DNA of 64,000 nucleotides, from contig NZ_LGED01000210.1 in the NCBI RefSeq assembly GCF_001280085.1, forward strand, positions 1-64,000, read 5' to 3'. The position numbers were made by a program, and so were the translations under genes. The stretch comes from Saccharothrix sp. NRRL B-16348 (GTDB lineage: Bacteria > Actinomycetota > Actinomycetes > Mycobacteriales > Pseudonocardiaceae). Shown one piece after another: positions 1-7,161 of the stretch. The notes beneath the pieces were generated by a model that searched no databases, was not told the DNA's origin, and worked only from the letters and a program-made list of their open reading frames with translations. Positions within the stretch are counted from its first letter, which is position 1. Every line of letters starts with the position of its first letter.

Positions 1-1
1 C

Positions 2-1204
2 AGCTGGTCGACGGCCGACCACGCCGCCATCCACCAGTGGACCGACCACAACGGCACCAACCAGCAGTTCCGGCTGGCCGACTCCGACGGCGGCTACGTC
101 CGGCTGGTCAACCGCAACAGCAACAAGGTCGTCGAGGTGCAGGGCGCGTCCACCGCCGACGGCGCGGCCGTGGTGCAGTACAGCGACTGGGGCGGCAGCA
201 ACCAGCAGTGGCAACTCGTCCGGGTCGACGGGGGCAACGGCACCTGCGCGCTGCCGTCGACGTACCGCTGGACGTCGACCGGCCCGCTGGCGAACCCGAA
301 GGCGGGGTGGGCCTCGCTCAAGGACTTCACCACCGTGAAGTACAACGGCCAGAACCTCGTCTATGCCACGACGCACAACACCCTCGACGGTGAGCAGGGG
401 CGTTGGGGATTGATGAGCTTCAGCCCCTTCACGAACTGGTCCGACATGGCCACCGCCACCCAGAACACGATCCCCTTCGACGGCATCGCGCCGACGCTGT
501 TCTACTTCGCCCCGAAGAACCTCTGGGTGCTCGCCTACAACGGGGCTTGGCCGTACAGCTTCGGCTACCGCACCTCGAGCGACCCCACCAACCCCAACGG
601 CTGGGGCCCGCAGCAGGAACTCTTCACGACCACCCTCCCGGACGTTGTGGAGCCCGACGGCACGCGCCGGAAGGTCGGCCCCCTCGACGTGACCCTCATC
701 GGCGACGACGCGAACATGTACATGTTCTTCGCCGACGATGAGGGCGGCATCTACCGCGCCGACATGCCCATCGGCAACTTCCCGGGCACCTTCGGTTCGT
801 TCACGAAGATCATGAGCGACACGGCGCTCAACCTGTTCGAGGCGGTCGAGGTCTACAAGGTCCAGGGTCAGAACCAGTACCACATGATCGTCGAGGCCCA
901 GAATTACACGGGGTACGGTCGCTACTTCCGCTCGTTCACGGCCACCAGCCTCGGCGGCACGTGGACACCGCAGCCGCAGGCCGACACCGTCACCAGCCCC
1001 TTCGCCGGCAGTGTCAACAGCGGCGCGACGGCCTGGACCAGGGACATCAGCCACGGCGATCTGGTTCGCGCCAACCCCGACCAGACCAAGACCATCGACC
1101 CCTGCAACCTCCAGTTCCTCTACCAGGGGCGCGACCCCAGCACCGACGGCTCGCCCTACGGCACCCTGCCTTACCGGCCGGGGGTGCTGACACTGCAGCG
1201 CTGA
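2..1204 (+). CDS. Secreted GH62 alpha-L-arabinofuranosidase with ricin-type lectin domain, 5' truncated
   Basis: The reading frame is already open at base 2, so the N-terminus (signal peptide and first lectin repeats) lies outside the window. The first ~75 residues are the end of a ricin-B/CBM13 lectin, seen as the repeated QQF/QQW motifs (NGTNQQF, GSNQQW). After a short linker comes a complete GH62 domain beginning at about [10 protein letters not shown], with family blocks such as [22 protein letters not shown] and [10 protein letters not shown], ending in [13 protein letters not shown]62 enzymes remove arabinofuranosyl side chains from arabinoxylan outside the cell, and the lectin would anchor the enzyme to polysaccharide. 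It fits with the other secreted polysaccharide-acting proteins here (CBM2 at 4.1 kb, GH2 at 37.9 kb). The family call is firm; exact linkage preference cannot be read from sequence. Confidence 0.9.
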   Translation, partial: SWSTADHAAIHQWTDHNGTNQQFRLADSDGGYVRLVNRNSNKVVEVQGASTADGAAVVQYSDWGGSNQQWQLVRVDGGNGTCALPSTYRWTSTGPLANPKAGWASLKDFTTVKYNGQNLVYATTHNTLDGEQGRWGLMSFSPFTNWSDMATATQNTIPFDGIAPTLFYFAPKNLWVLAYNGAWPYSFGYRTSSDPTNPNGWGPQQELFTTTLPDVVEPDGTRRKVGPLDVTLIGDDANMYMFFADDEGGIYRADMPIGNFPGTFGSFTKIMSDTALNLFEAVEVYKVQGQNQYHMIVEAQNYTGYGRYFRSFTATSLGGTWTPQPQADTVTSPFAGSVNSGATAWTRDISHGDLVRANPDQTKTIDPCNLQFLYQGRDPSTDGSPYGTLPYRPGVLTLQR

Positions 1205-1313
1205 CCGGTGGCGTGACGCAGGCCCGGCTCCGGTGTTCCTGACGTTCGCGGGCGACGACGTACGCCGAACCGGGTGAGCGTCACAGCGAGCGATCAGGAA
1301 CGGTGGCGCTTCC

Positions 1314-1348
1314 GCGGGCGGGCTCGGTGCAAGGCCGAGCCCGCCCGC
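1314..1348. terminator. Hairpin terminator between convergent genes
   Basis: A perfect 14-bp inverted repeat (GCGGGCGGGCTCGG, 1314-1327, against 1335-1348) encloses a 7-nt loop. It lies 110 bp after the GH62 stop and 196 bp before the end of the convergent LuxR gene, so it probably serves the GH62 gene and possibly both. There is no T-run, as is usual in high-GC actinobacteria. Nothing else is visible in the rest of 1205-1543. Confidence 0.75.
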
Positions 1349-1543
1349 CACGTCCCGTCCGCCGTTTCGCCGATGTGGTGACCAGGGACCCCAATTCAGC
1401 CCCCGGGCCTCCGCCGACGCCTGCCGGGCCGCCCAATCCATGGGCGCGGTCGGCAGCTCGGCCGAGCGATCACCGGCCGGACACGGCCTGACGTCGCCTC
1501 GACACGGGGTGCGATACCGCGTCAGCGGACGGGTCCAGCCTGG

Positions 1544-2632
1544 TCAGTCGTGCCACACCCGGACGACGGCCGCGCGGTTCGAACCCTGGAGGTGCTCGGT
1601 GTAGAGCCGGGCGACCAGCTCGCCGCGGCTGGTCACGCCGGTCTTGCCGAAGATCGCCTTCACGTGGTCGCGGACGGTGTGCGGCGAGAGGTGCAGGCGA
1701 CGGGCCAACTGCGCGGTGGACAGGCCGCGGGCGACGAGTTGGGTGATCTCCAGTTCCCGCTCGGTCAGGCCGTAGGCGGCGGTCAGCAGTGGTGCGATGT
1801 CGGCGGCCTTGGCGGGTTCCACGACGACGGCGGCCTGGGTCGGCGTCCCGTCCGCGTCGCGCAGGCAGGAGGAGTGGAACAGGAGCCACCGGCCGGCGCG
1901 GTCGCGTGCGCGGACCCGCGTGCCGTCCTCGACCAGGGCACGGGCGGCCGTGCTGTGCACCCAGGCCGGGACGTGGATGCCCAACCGGGTGGGCGCCGAC
2001 GGGCCGGCCGGCAGGTCCCGCAGGAAGGCGCGGGCCTCGTCGTTGATCGACAGCAGCGCACCGGACGCGTCGAACAGCAGCAGACCGGGACCTCCCGCGT
2101 GGTCGGCCACGGGTTGCGGCGCGGGCACGGCGAACGACCGGAGCCGCTTGCCCAGCACCGGGCTCAGGCCGGCGACCGTGGCGACGTCACGCGCGGTGAA
2201 GCTATCGCGGTGGCGTTCGCGGAAGAGGCTGACCTGGCCCCACCACTGACCGTCCACGCGCAACACGGCCCGCAGCTCGTCCGCCAGACCCCGCGGCCGC
2301 AGGAACCGCCGGAAGGTGGCGCTGTGCTCGGGCTCGTCGCCGGTGCTCTCGCGCAACGCGGCGACCGGCACCGGCGCGCGGGCGAGGTCGCGGAAGAGGT
2401 TGACCTCCTCCGACAGCAGCTCGCAGTCCCAGTAGGTTTCACAGCCGTCCTCGCCCAGGTTCTCCGCGCGCATCGGCGCGGTCGGCAGGCCCGTGGCCGG
2501 GTCGGTCGCCTGCCAGACCGCCGCGTCGAACGGCACGACCCGGCGCAGCGCGGCGGACGTCCCCTCGAACAGCGCGAGCGCGTTCGACGCCCTGGCCACG
2601 GTCGGCGACAGCGTCCCGTTCCCCCTCGTCAT
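1544..2632 (-). CDS. LuxR-family transcriptional regulator with N-terminal sensory region
   Basis: The product is 362 aa. The C-terminal ~60 residues are a LuxR/GerE helix-turn-helix: LTERELEITQLVARGLS, AQLARRLHLSPHTVRDHV, then KAIFGKTGVTSRGELVARLY. The N-terminal ~270 residues have GAF/PAS-like stretches (for example LLLFDASGALLSINDEARAFLRDL), common in actinobacterial regulators of this size. The ATG at 2632 (MTRGNGTLSP) is chosen because conserved-looking sequence begins there; the frame stays open further upstream only because of GC bias. The gene is divergent from the FAD/NAD(P)-binding gene at 2723 with a 90-bp shared promoter region, so that neighbour is a likely target. Control of the NRPS operon at 4.8-24.9 kb is possible but unproven. 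Confidence 0.85.
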   Translation of the reverse strand: MTRGNGTLSPTVARASNALALFEGTSAALRRVVPFDAAVWQATDPATGLPTAPMRAENLGEDGCETYWDCELLSEEVNLFRDLARAPVPVAALRESTGDEPEHSATFRRFLRPRGLADELRAVLRVDGQWWGQVSLFRERHRDSFTARDVATVAGLSPVLGKRLRSFAVPAPQPVADHAGGPGLLLFDASGALLSINDEARAFLRDLPAGPSAPTRLGIHVPAWVHSTAARALVEDGTRVRARDRAGRWLLFHSSCLRDADGTPTQAAVVVEPAKAADIAPLLTAAYGLTERELEITQLVARGLSTAQLARRLHLSPHTVRDHVKAIFGKTGVTSRGELVARLYTEHLQGSNRAAVVRVWHD

Positions 2633-2722
2633 GATCGTGATCCTCGTCCTCGTCCGGCCGACGCGACAACCCCGAGAACGAGGGATGGTCCCGGCTGTCC
2701 GGGCCGGGCAGCGTGACGGGAC

Positions 2723-4018
2723 ATGGAGATCGGAATCATCGGAGCCGGCGCGGCCGGCGTGAGCGTGCTCGACGCGCTGTCCCTGGCCGACGCGGAACCC
2801 GGCGGCGTCACCGTGTTCGAGGGTTCGCCGCGGTGGTGGCGCGGACGGGCGTACCAGCCGGACCTGGACGCGGTGCGGGTGAACGCGCCGCCGGTGATCA
2901 TGTCGATCCGGCACGGCGACCGGTCGCACTACCCGCGTTGGTTGGCGCGGCGTGACGGGGACGCGGACGCGCACCAGGACGAGCTGCTCGGCGTGCCGAT
3001 CGTGCCGCGGGCGGTCTACGGCGAGTACCTCGAAGCAACCGCGCTGGAGGCGATCACGCGGTTGCGGCAGCGTGGCTGGCGGGTCGACCTGGTCGGCGAC
3101 CGGGTGACCGGCCACTCCCCGCCGCGCACCCCTGGCGGCGAGCACCCGGTGGACCACGCCGTGCTGTGCGTGGGCGGCGGAACCCCGGTGGACCACTACG
3201 GCCTCGCCGGCAGCCGCGGTTTCGTGCTCGACCCCTACCCGCTCGCCCGCACGCTGGCCGACGTGCCCACGGGCGGTCACGTCCTGGTGATCGGTAGCGG
3301 TCTGACCGCTGTCGACATCGTCGCCGCGCTCGCGGCCGACGGGCACACGGGGCCGATCACGATGGTGTCGCGCGGCGGCGTGCTGCCGGACGTGCAGCAG
3401 ACCCCGGTCCAGCTGGATTTCCGACACCTCACCCGCGAGAACCTGCCGTCCACGCTCACCGGCCTGGTGTCCCTGATGAACGCCGAACTGGCGGAGGCGG
3501 GCCAGGACATCGCACCGCTGACCGCCGAGATCACCACCCGCGAACGCCCGGTCGACCGGCTGCGCCGCCAACTGGCCGAGGTCGACTCGCCCTACCTGGG
3601 ACGGCGTATGTTCGCGGCGGCCGTCCACATGCTCGGCCCGGCCGCGTGGCGCCTGCTCTCCCTCGCCGAACGCACCGTGCTGCGCACCGAGCACTTCCGC
3701 ACGATCACGAGCCTGGCCTCACCCATGGTGCCGGGCAACGCGCGAACCCTCCTGGCGCTGTTCGACTCCGGCCAACTGCGGCTGGTGCCGGGTGTGCCGA
3801 AGATCGAGCCCGGCCCGCGCGGCTTCCGGGTCAGCTCGTCGGACGACCTGACCGCGGACGTGGTGCTGAACGCGACCAACCCACCGACCGGCGGGCTGCA
3901 CACCGTCGGCGCCACCACCACCGACACGTTCTTCGTCACCCCGAGCGTGCCGACCCTGGCCGCCGTCGCCGCCACGACGGTGGCGGAGATCCTCTCCACC
4001 CGACCGCCCGCGCGATAG
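2723..4018 (+). CDS. FAD/NAD(P)-binding protein (NAD_binding_9-like)
   Basis: The 431-aa product starts directly with a dinucleotide-binding fold (GIIGAGAAGVSVLDAL, residues 4-19). A second Rossmann motif, HVLVIGSGLTAVDIVAAL, lies at about residues 192-209. The spacing and blocks such as VNAPPVIMSIRHGDRSHYPRWL and VVLNATNPPTGG match the FAD/NAD(P)-binding family related to HpnW and lysine/ornithine-monooxygenase-like proteins. Such proteins are probable flavin oxidoreductases, but the substrate is not known. It is divergent from the LuxR regulator and convergent with the CBM2 gene. A tailoring role for the NRPS/PKS product is possible from proximity only. Confidence 0.75.
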   Translation: MEIGIIGAGAAGVSVLDALSLADAEPGGVTVFEGSPRWWRGRAYQPDLDAVRVNAPPVIMSIRHGDRSHYPRWLARRDGDADAHQDELLGVPIVPRAVYGEYLEATALEAITRLRQRGWRVDLVGDRVTGHSPPRTPGGEHPVDHAVLCVGGGTPVDHYGLAGSRGFVLDPYPLARTLADVPTGGHVLVIGSGLTAVDIVAALAADGHTGPITMVSRGGVLPDVQQTPVQLDFRHLTRENLPSTLTGLVSLMNAELAEAGQDIAPLTAEITTRERPVDRLRRQLAEVDSPYLGRRMFAAAVHMLGPAAWRLLSLAERTVLRTEHFRTITSLASPMVPGNARTLLALFDSGQLRLVPGVPKIEPGPRGFRVSSSDDLTADVVLNATNPPTGGLHTVGATTTDTFFVTPSVPTLAAVAATTVAEILSTRPPAR

Positions 4019-4038
4019 GCCCGGGACCACGCGCGGAA

Positions 4039-4072
4039 CGGCCCGGCGCCGGCGGTCGCTGACGCCGGGCCG
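4039..4072. terminator. Hairpin terminator between convergent genes
   Basis: A perfect 10-bp GC-only stem (CGGCCCGGCG, 4039-4048, against 4063-4072) with a 14-nt loop sits in the 119-bp gap between the convergent flavoprotein and CBM2 genes. It is probably a bidirectional terminator. Confidence 0.6.
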
Positions 4073-4137
4073 GGCGCCTGCCCGGCATCGTGCGCGAGAC
4101 AGTGATCCGCCTGCGGGTTCGCCACACGTGCCGGTCG

Positions 4138-4626
4138 TCAGGACGCGACGCAGCTGACCATCGGGGTGTACGGGTGCGGGCCGCCGGACACGGTGAAGCC
4201 GATGGTCGCGGTGTCCTGTGGCGCGAGCACGCCGTTCCAGTCGGCGTTGCGCACGTTCGCCGTCCGGCCGAGGTCGTAGGCGGCGCCGCCCCAGAGGTTG
4301 GTGACCACCTGCTCGGGCGCGAGCGTCCACTGCACGTCCCAGGTGGTGATCGGCGAGCCGGCCGTGACGACGACCTCGCCGAGCAGCCCTCCCGGCCACG
4401 TGCTGACCAGACGGTAGACGGCGGTGCACCGACCGGTCGGTGCCGGTGTGGTGGTGGAGGGCGGGTAGTCCGTCGGGTGGGTGATCGAGGAGGTGTTCGT
4501 CGGCGTGGGTTGCGCCGTGGCGCCGGACTGGCCGGCGACGACGAGTAAGCCGGCGAGAGCCGCCAGCAGCGTCAGCACGAGGCCGGCCGCTGTCGACCCG
4601 CGTCTCGGACGAGCGGAGGTGGTCAT
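4138..4626 (-). CDS. Small secreted protein with a CBM2-type cellulose-binding domain
   Basis: The product is 162 aa: a basic N-terminus (TTSARPRR), a hydrophobic signal segment (GLVLTLLAALAGLLVVAG), a Pro/Thr/Ser-rich linker (about residues 40-66), and a ~95-residue domain. That domain has CBM2 traits: a Cys near each end (GRCTAVY, MVSCVAS), WDVQWTLAPEQ, and the aromatic NADWNGVLAPQDTATIGF block. CBM2 modules bind crystalline cellulose or chitin. Here no catalytic domain is attached, so it would act as a secreted binding protein alone. The ATG at 4626 has an AAGGA-type site upstream. It follows the stand-alone A-domain gene by 210 bp on the same strand but is functionally unrelated. Confidence 0.8.
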   Translation of the reverse strand: MTTSARPRRGSTAAGLVLTLLAALAGLLVVAGQSGATAQPTPTNTSSITHPTDYPPSTTTPAPTGRCTAVYRLVSTWPGGLLGEVVVTAGSPITTWDVQWTLAPEQVVTNLWGGAAYDLGRTANVRNADWNGVLAPQDTATIGFTVSGGPHPYTPMVSCVAS

Positions 4627-4835
4627 GTCGGGAGGTCCTTCCTCCGGTGGGGGATGCCGGCGGCGCATCCGAGGCGACTGTGGACCACGCTCAGGATCAA
4701 GGTGAAGTCCCGACGTCGTCAAGGGACGGGCGCGCCGAGGTCCGACGCCCTCGACTGGACCTTCGTCCGGCCCGCACGCATCGTCGACGACCGGCGAGCG
4801 GTGCCGGCATCGGCGAGAACCCAGGGCCGCCGCGG

Positions 4836-6368
4836 TCAGGAGCGCCGAATCAGGTCGGCCAGGCGGGCGCGGTCGATCTTGCCGTTGGCGTCGTTCACCG
4901 GCAGGACCTCGAAGTGGTGCAGCTCGGCGGGCACCACGTGGGCGGGCAGCTTGGTGCGCAGCCACAGCTCGAAGTCGGCCACCTTGGTGCCCGTGTACGC
5001 CGCCACGAGCTGGGTCCGGTCGTTCTCGGTGACCGCGATCACGGCGGCCTCGACGACGTCCGGGTGGCGTCGCAGGGCGGCTTCGACCTCGCCGAGCTCG
5101 ATGCGGTGACCCATGACCTTCACCTGGTTGTCCAACCGGCCCTGGTGGACCAGGACGCCGTGCTCGCGGCGGACCCGGTCGCCGGTGCGGTACCAGTGCT
5201 CGGGGGTCACCTCGGTCTCACCGGTGTGCGGCACGATCGGGCCGCCCGGCTCCCACGACACGAACGCGCCCGCGTTCTGCGTCGGGTTCAGGTAGCCGTC
5301 GAAGCGCTGCGGTCCGCGGAAGAGCAGCTCGCCGTCGTCGGTCGGACGGCCGTCCTCGTCCAGCACGACCAGCTCCATGTGGGGGTACGGCACGCCGATC
5401 GGCACGGCGCCGTTCGAGCCGACCACCCACCGCTCCCGGTCGAGGGGCAGCCCGTGCTCGGTCACCGTGATGGTGCCCTCGGTCGGGCCGTAGAGGTCGT
5501 GGATCTCCGAGTTCGGCGCGACCTGCCGCCACAGCTCGGCGTGCTTCACGGTCACCTGCTCGGCCGCGAAGATGCTGTGCCGCAACGTCGTCGCGCGCCC
5601 GAACGGCAGGTTGCCGAAGTGCTGCGCGACGGTGATGACCGACGGCGCGGAGTACCAGTGCGTGAGGCCGCGCGAGACGATGAAGTCGACCGGCGCGTAC
5701 AGGTCGGCCTTGCCCGCCACCACGACGGTCCCGCCGGTGCCCCACGGCAGGAACATGTCGATCACGGACGGGTCGAAGGTCAGCCCGAACACCTGCGACA
5801 CCCGGCTGCCGGGACCGCCGGTGAAGCGGGCGATGTTGTGCGGCAGGTACCGCGCGAGGTTGCGGTGTCTGATCGGCACGCCTTTGGGCTGCCCGGTCGA
5901 GCCCGACGTGAACAGCAGGTACGCCTCCCGCTCCAGGTCCGTCGGAACCCTCGGCAGCTGCGCGGTCGAAGCGGACTCGCCCAGTTCGACCACGGTCGGC
6001 CGCAGCCGTGCGGGCAGCGCGTCGAACAGGCCCGCGACCTCCGGGGCCACCAGTGCCACGTCGACGCTCGCCCGGGTGGTGATGTCGAGGTTGCGGTCGT
6101 CCGGGTGGTCGGGCGACAGCGGCACGACGGACGCGCCGAGCCGCTGCACGGCCAGGTAGCCCACGTAGGCGTGGACCGTGCGCGGGGTGACCAGGGCGAC
6201 GCGGCCCGGCGGCCGGCCGTGCCCGGCCAGGATCGCCGCCGCCTGCCCGAGCGCCGCGTCACGCAGGGCGCGGTAGGTCAGCACCTCGTCGCCGACCTCC
6301 AGGGCGGGCAGGTCGGGATACCGTTCGGCGGTGTCGGCGAACCACTCGTAGAGGGTGCGGTCCCGCAT
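4836..6368 (-). CDS. Stand-alone amino-acid adenylation enzyme (NRPS A domain, no carrier)
   Basis: The 510-aa product carries only an adenylation domain. The A3 P-loop is LLFTSGSTGQPKGV, A5 is DLYGPTEGTI, A7 is YRTGD, A8 is GRLDNQVKVMGHRIELGE, and A10 is VNDANGKIDRARL with its catalytic Lys. The Asp that binds the substrate amino group is present (TFDPSVIDMF), so it should activate an amino acid. My reading of the pocket is D-P-I-Y-I-A-L-I-T-K, which I cannot assign. It resembles trans-acting A domains that load a free or partner carrier protein. It is the last gene of the NRPS/PKS operon, and its obvious partner is the carrier domain next to the degenerate A domain of the 7158-9953 protein. 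The ATG at 6368 is preferred over 6374 because AAGGAG (6375-6380) then lies 6 nt away instead of abutting the start. Confidence 0.88.
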   Translation of the reverse strand: MRDRTLYEWFADTAERYPDLPALEVGDEVLTYRALRDAALGQAAAILAGHGRPPGRVALVTPRTVHAYVGYLAVQRLGASVVPLSPDHPDDRNLDITTRASVDVALVAPEVAGLFDALPARLRPTVVELGESASTAQLPRVPTDLEREAYLLFTSGSTGQPKGVPIRHRNLARYLPHNIARFTGGPGSRVSQVFGLTFDPSVIDMFLPWGTGGTVVVAGKADLYAPVDFIVSRGLTHWYSAPSVITVAQHFGNLPFGRATTLRHSIFAAEQVTVKHAELWRQVAPNSEIHDLYGPTEGTITVTEHGLPLDRERWVVGSNGAVPIGVPYPHMELVVLDEDGRPTDDGELLFRGPQRFDGYLNPTQNAGAFVSWEPGGPIVPHTGETEVTPEHWYRTGDRVRREHGVLVHQGRLDNQVKVMGHRIELGEVEAALRRHPDVVEAAVIAVTENDRTQLVAAYTGTKVADFELWLRTKLPAHVVPAELHHFEVLPVNDANGKIDRARLADLIRRS

Positions 6369-6396
6369 GGCCATCTCCTTGTCCGTGTGGAGCGCC

Positions 6397-7161
6397 CTAG
6401 CTGTCGAGCGCGTAGCCGCCGTCGATCTCCAGGCACCGGCCGGTGAAGTAGCCGCACTCCGCGACGAACCGCACCCCGGCGAAGATCTCCCGCGGTGTGC
6501 CCAGGCGGCGCAGGGGAACCCGGGTGACGTGCTCGTCGAGCCGCCGGGGGTCCATCGCGGCGAGGATGGGCGTGTCGATGAAGCCGGGTGCGATGGCGGC
6601 GGCGCGGATGCCGTGCTCCGCCAGTTCGAGCGCGAGGGAACGGGTGAAGGCGACCACGCCCGCCTTGGCCGCGGCGTAGTTGCCCTGCCCGGCGTTCCCG
6701 GCCCGGGACACCGACGAGATGGTGACGATCACGCCCCGCACACCGCCCCGCACCATGCGCACCGCGACCTCGCGCGACACCAGGAACGTCCCGGTGAGGT
6801 CCACGTCCACCACCGTCCGCCACTGGGCCAGCGGCATGGTGACGTAGTCGTCGTCCAAGGGCTTGACCACCAGCCCGTCCCGGTAGATGCCCGCGCTGTT
6901 GACCAGCAGGTCGACGTACCCGAGGTCGTCGACCGCGCGCGACACCGCGTCGGACACCTCGTCCTGCCGCGACACGTCGACCTGGTACGTGGTGAGGGCG
7001 CCGTCGCTGTCGGCGAGCAGCCGTGCCAGCCCGGCGGCGTCCTTGTCCAGCGCCGCCACGGCCGCGCCCTCCGCCAGGAGCCCGAGGCAGATCTCCCGGC
7101 CGAGCCCGCTCGCGGCGCCCGTCACGACGGCCCTGCTCTCGCCGATGTCCACCGCGCTCAC
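6397..7161 (-). CDS. Short-chain dehydrogenase/reductase (SDR)
   Basis: The 254-aa product is a classical SDR: cofactor motif VVTGAASGLGREI near residue 12, NSAG (NNAG equivalent), and an intact catalytic triad (SS in VTISSVS, Tyr and Lys in GNYAAAKAG). LDKDAAG after the second strand hints at NAD(H) preference. It would reduce a ketone or oxidise an alcohol on the chain or on a precursor. The GTG start overlaps the stop of the upstream C-A-T NRPS gene by 4 nt (GTGA), so the two are translationally coupled. It might supply the ketoreduction that the PKS KR domain seems unable to perform, but that is inference. Confidence 0.88.
   Translation of the reverse strand: MSAVDIGESRAVVTGAASGLGREICLGLLAEGAAVAALDKDAAGLARLLADSDGALTTYQVDVSRQDEVSDAVSRAVDDLGYVDLLVNSAGIYRDGLVVKPLDDDYVTMPLAQWRTVVDVDLTGTFLVSREVAVRMVRGGVRGVIVTISSVSRAGNAGQGNYAAAKAGVVAFTRSLALELAEHGIRAAAIAPGFIDTPILAAMDPRRLDEHVTRVPLRRLGTPREIFAGVRFVAECGYFTGRCLEIDGGYALDS

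Noticed and set aside
1544..3694. A 716-codon open frame extending the LuxR gene upstream across the flavoprotein gene
   Set aside because: Residues before the ATG at 2632 are Arg/His/Gly-rich antisense of the FAD/NAD(P)-binding gene; no domain and no start signal.
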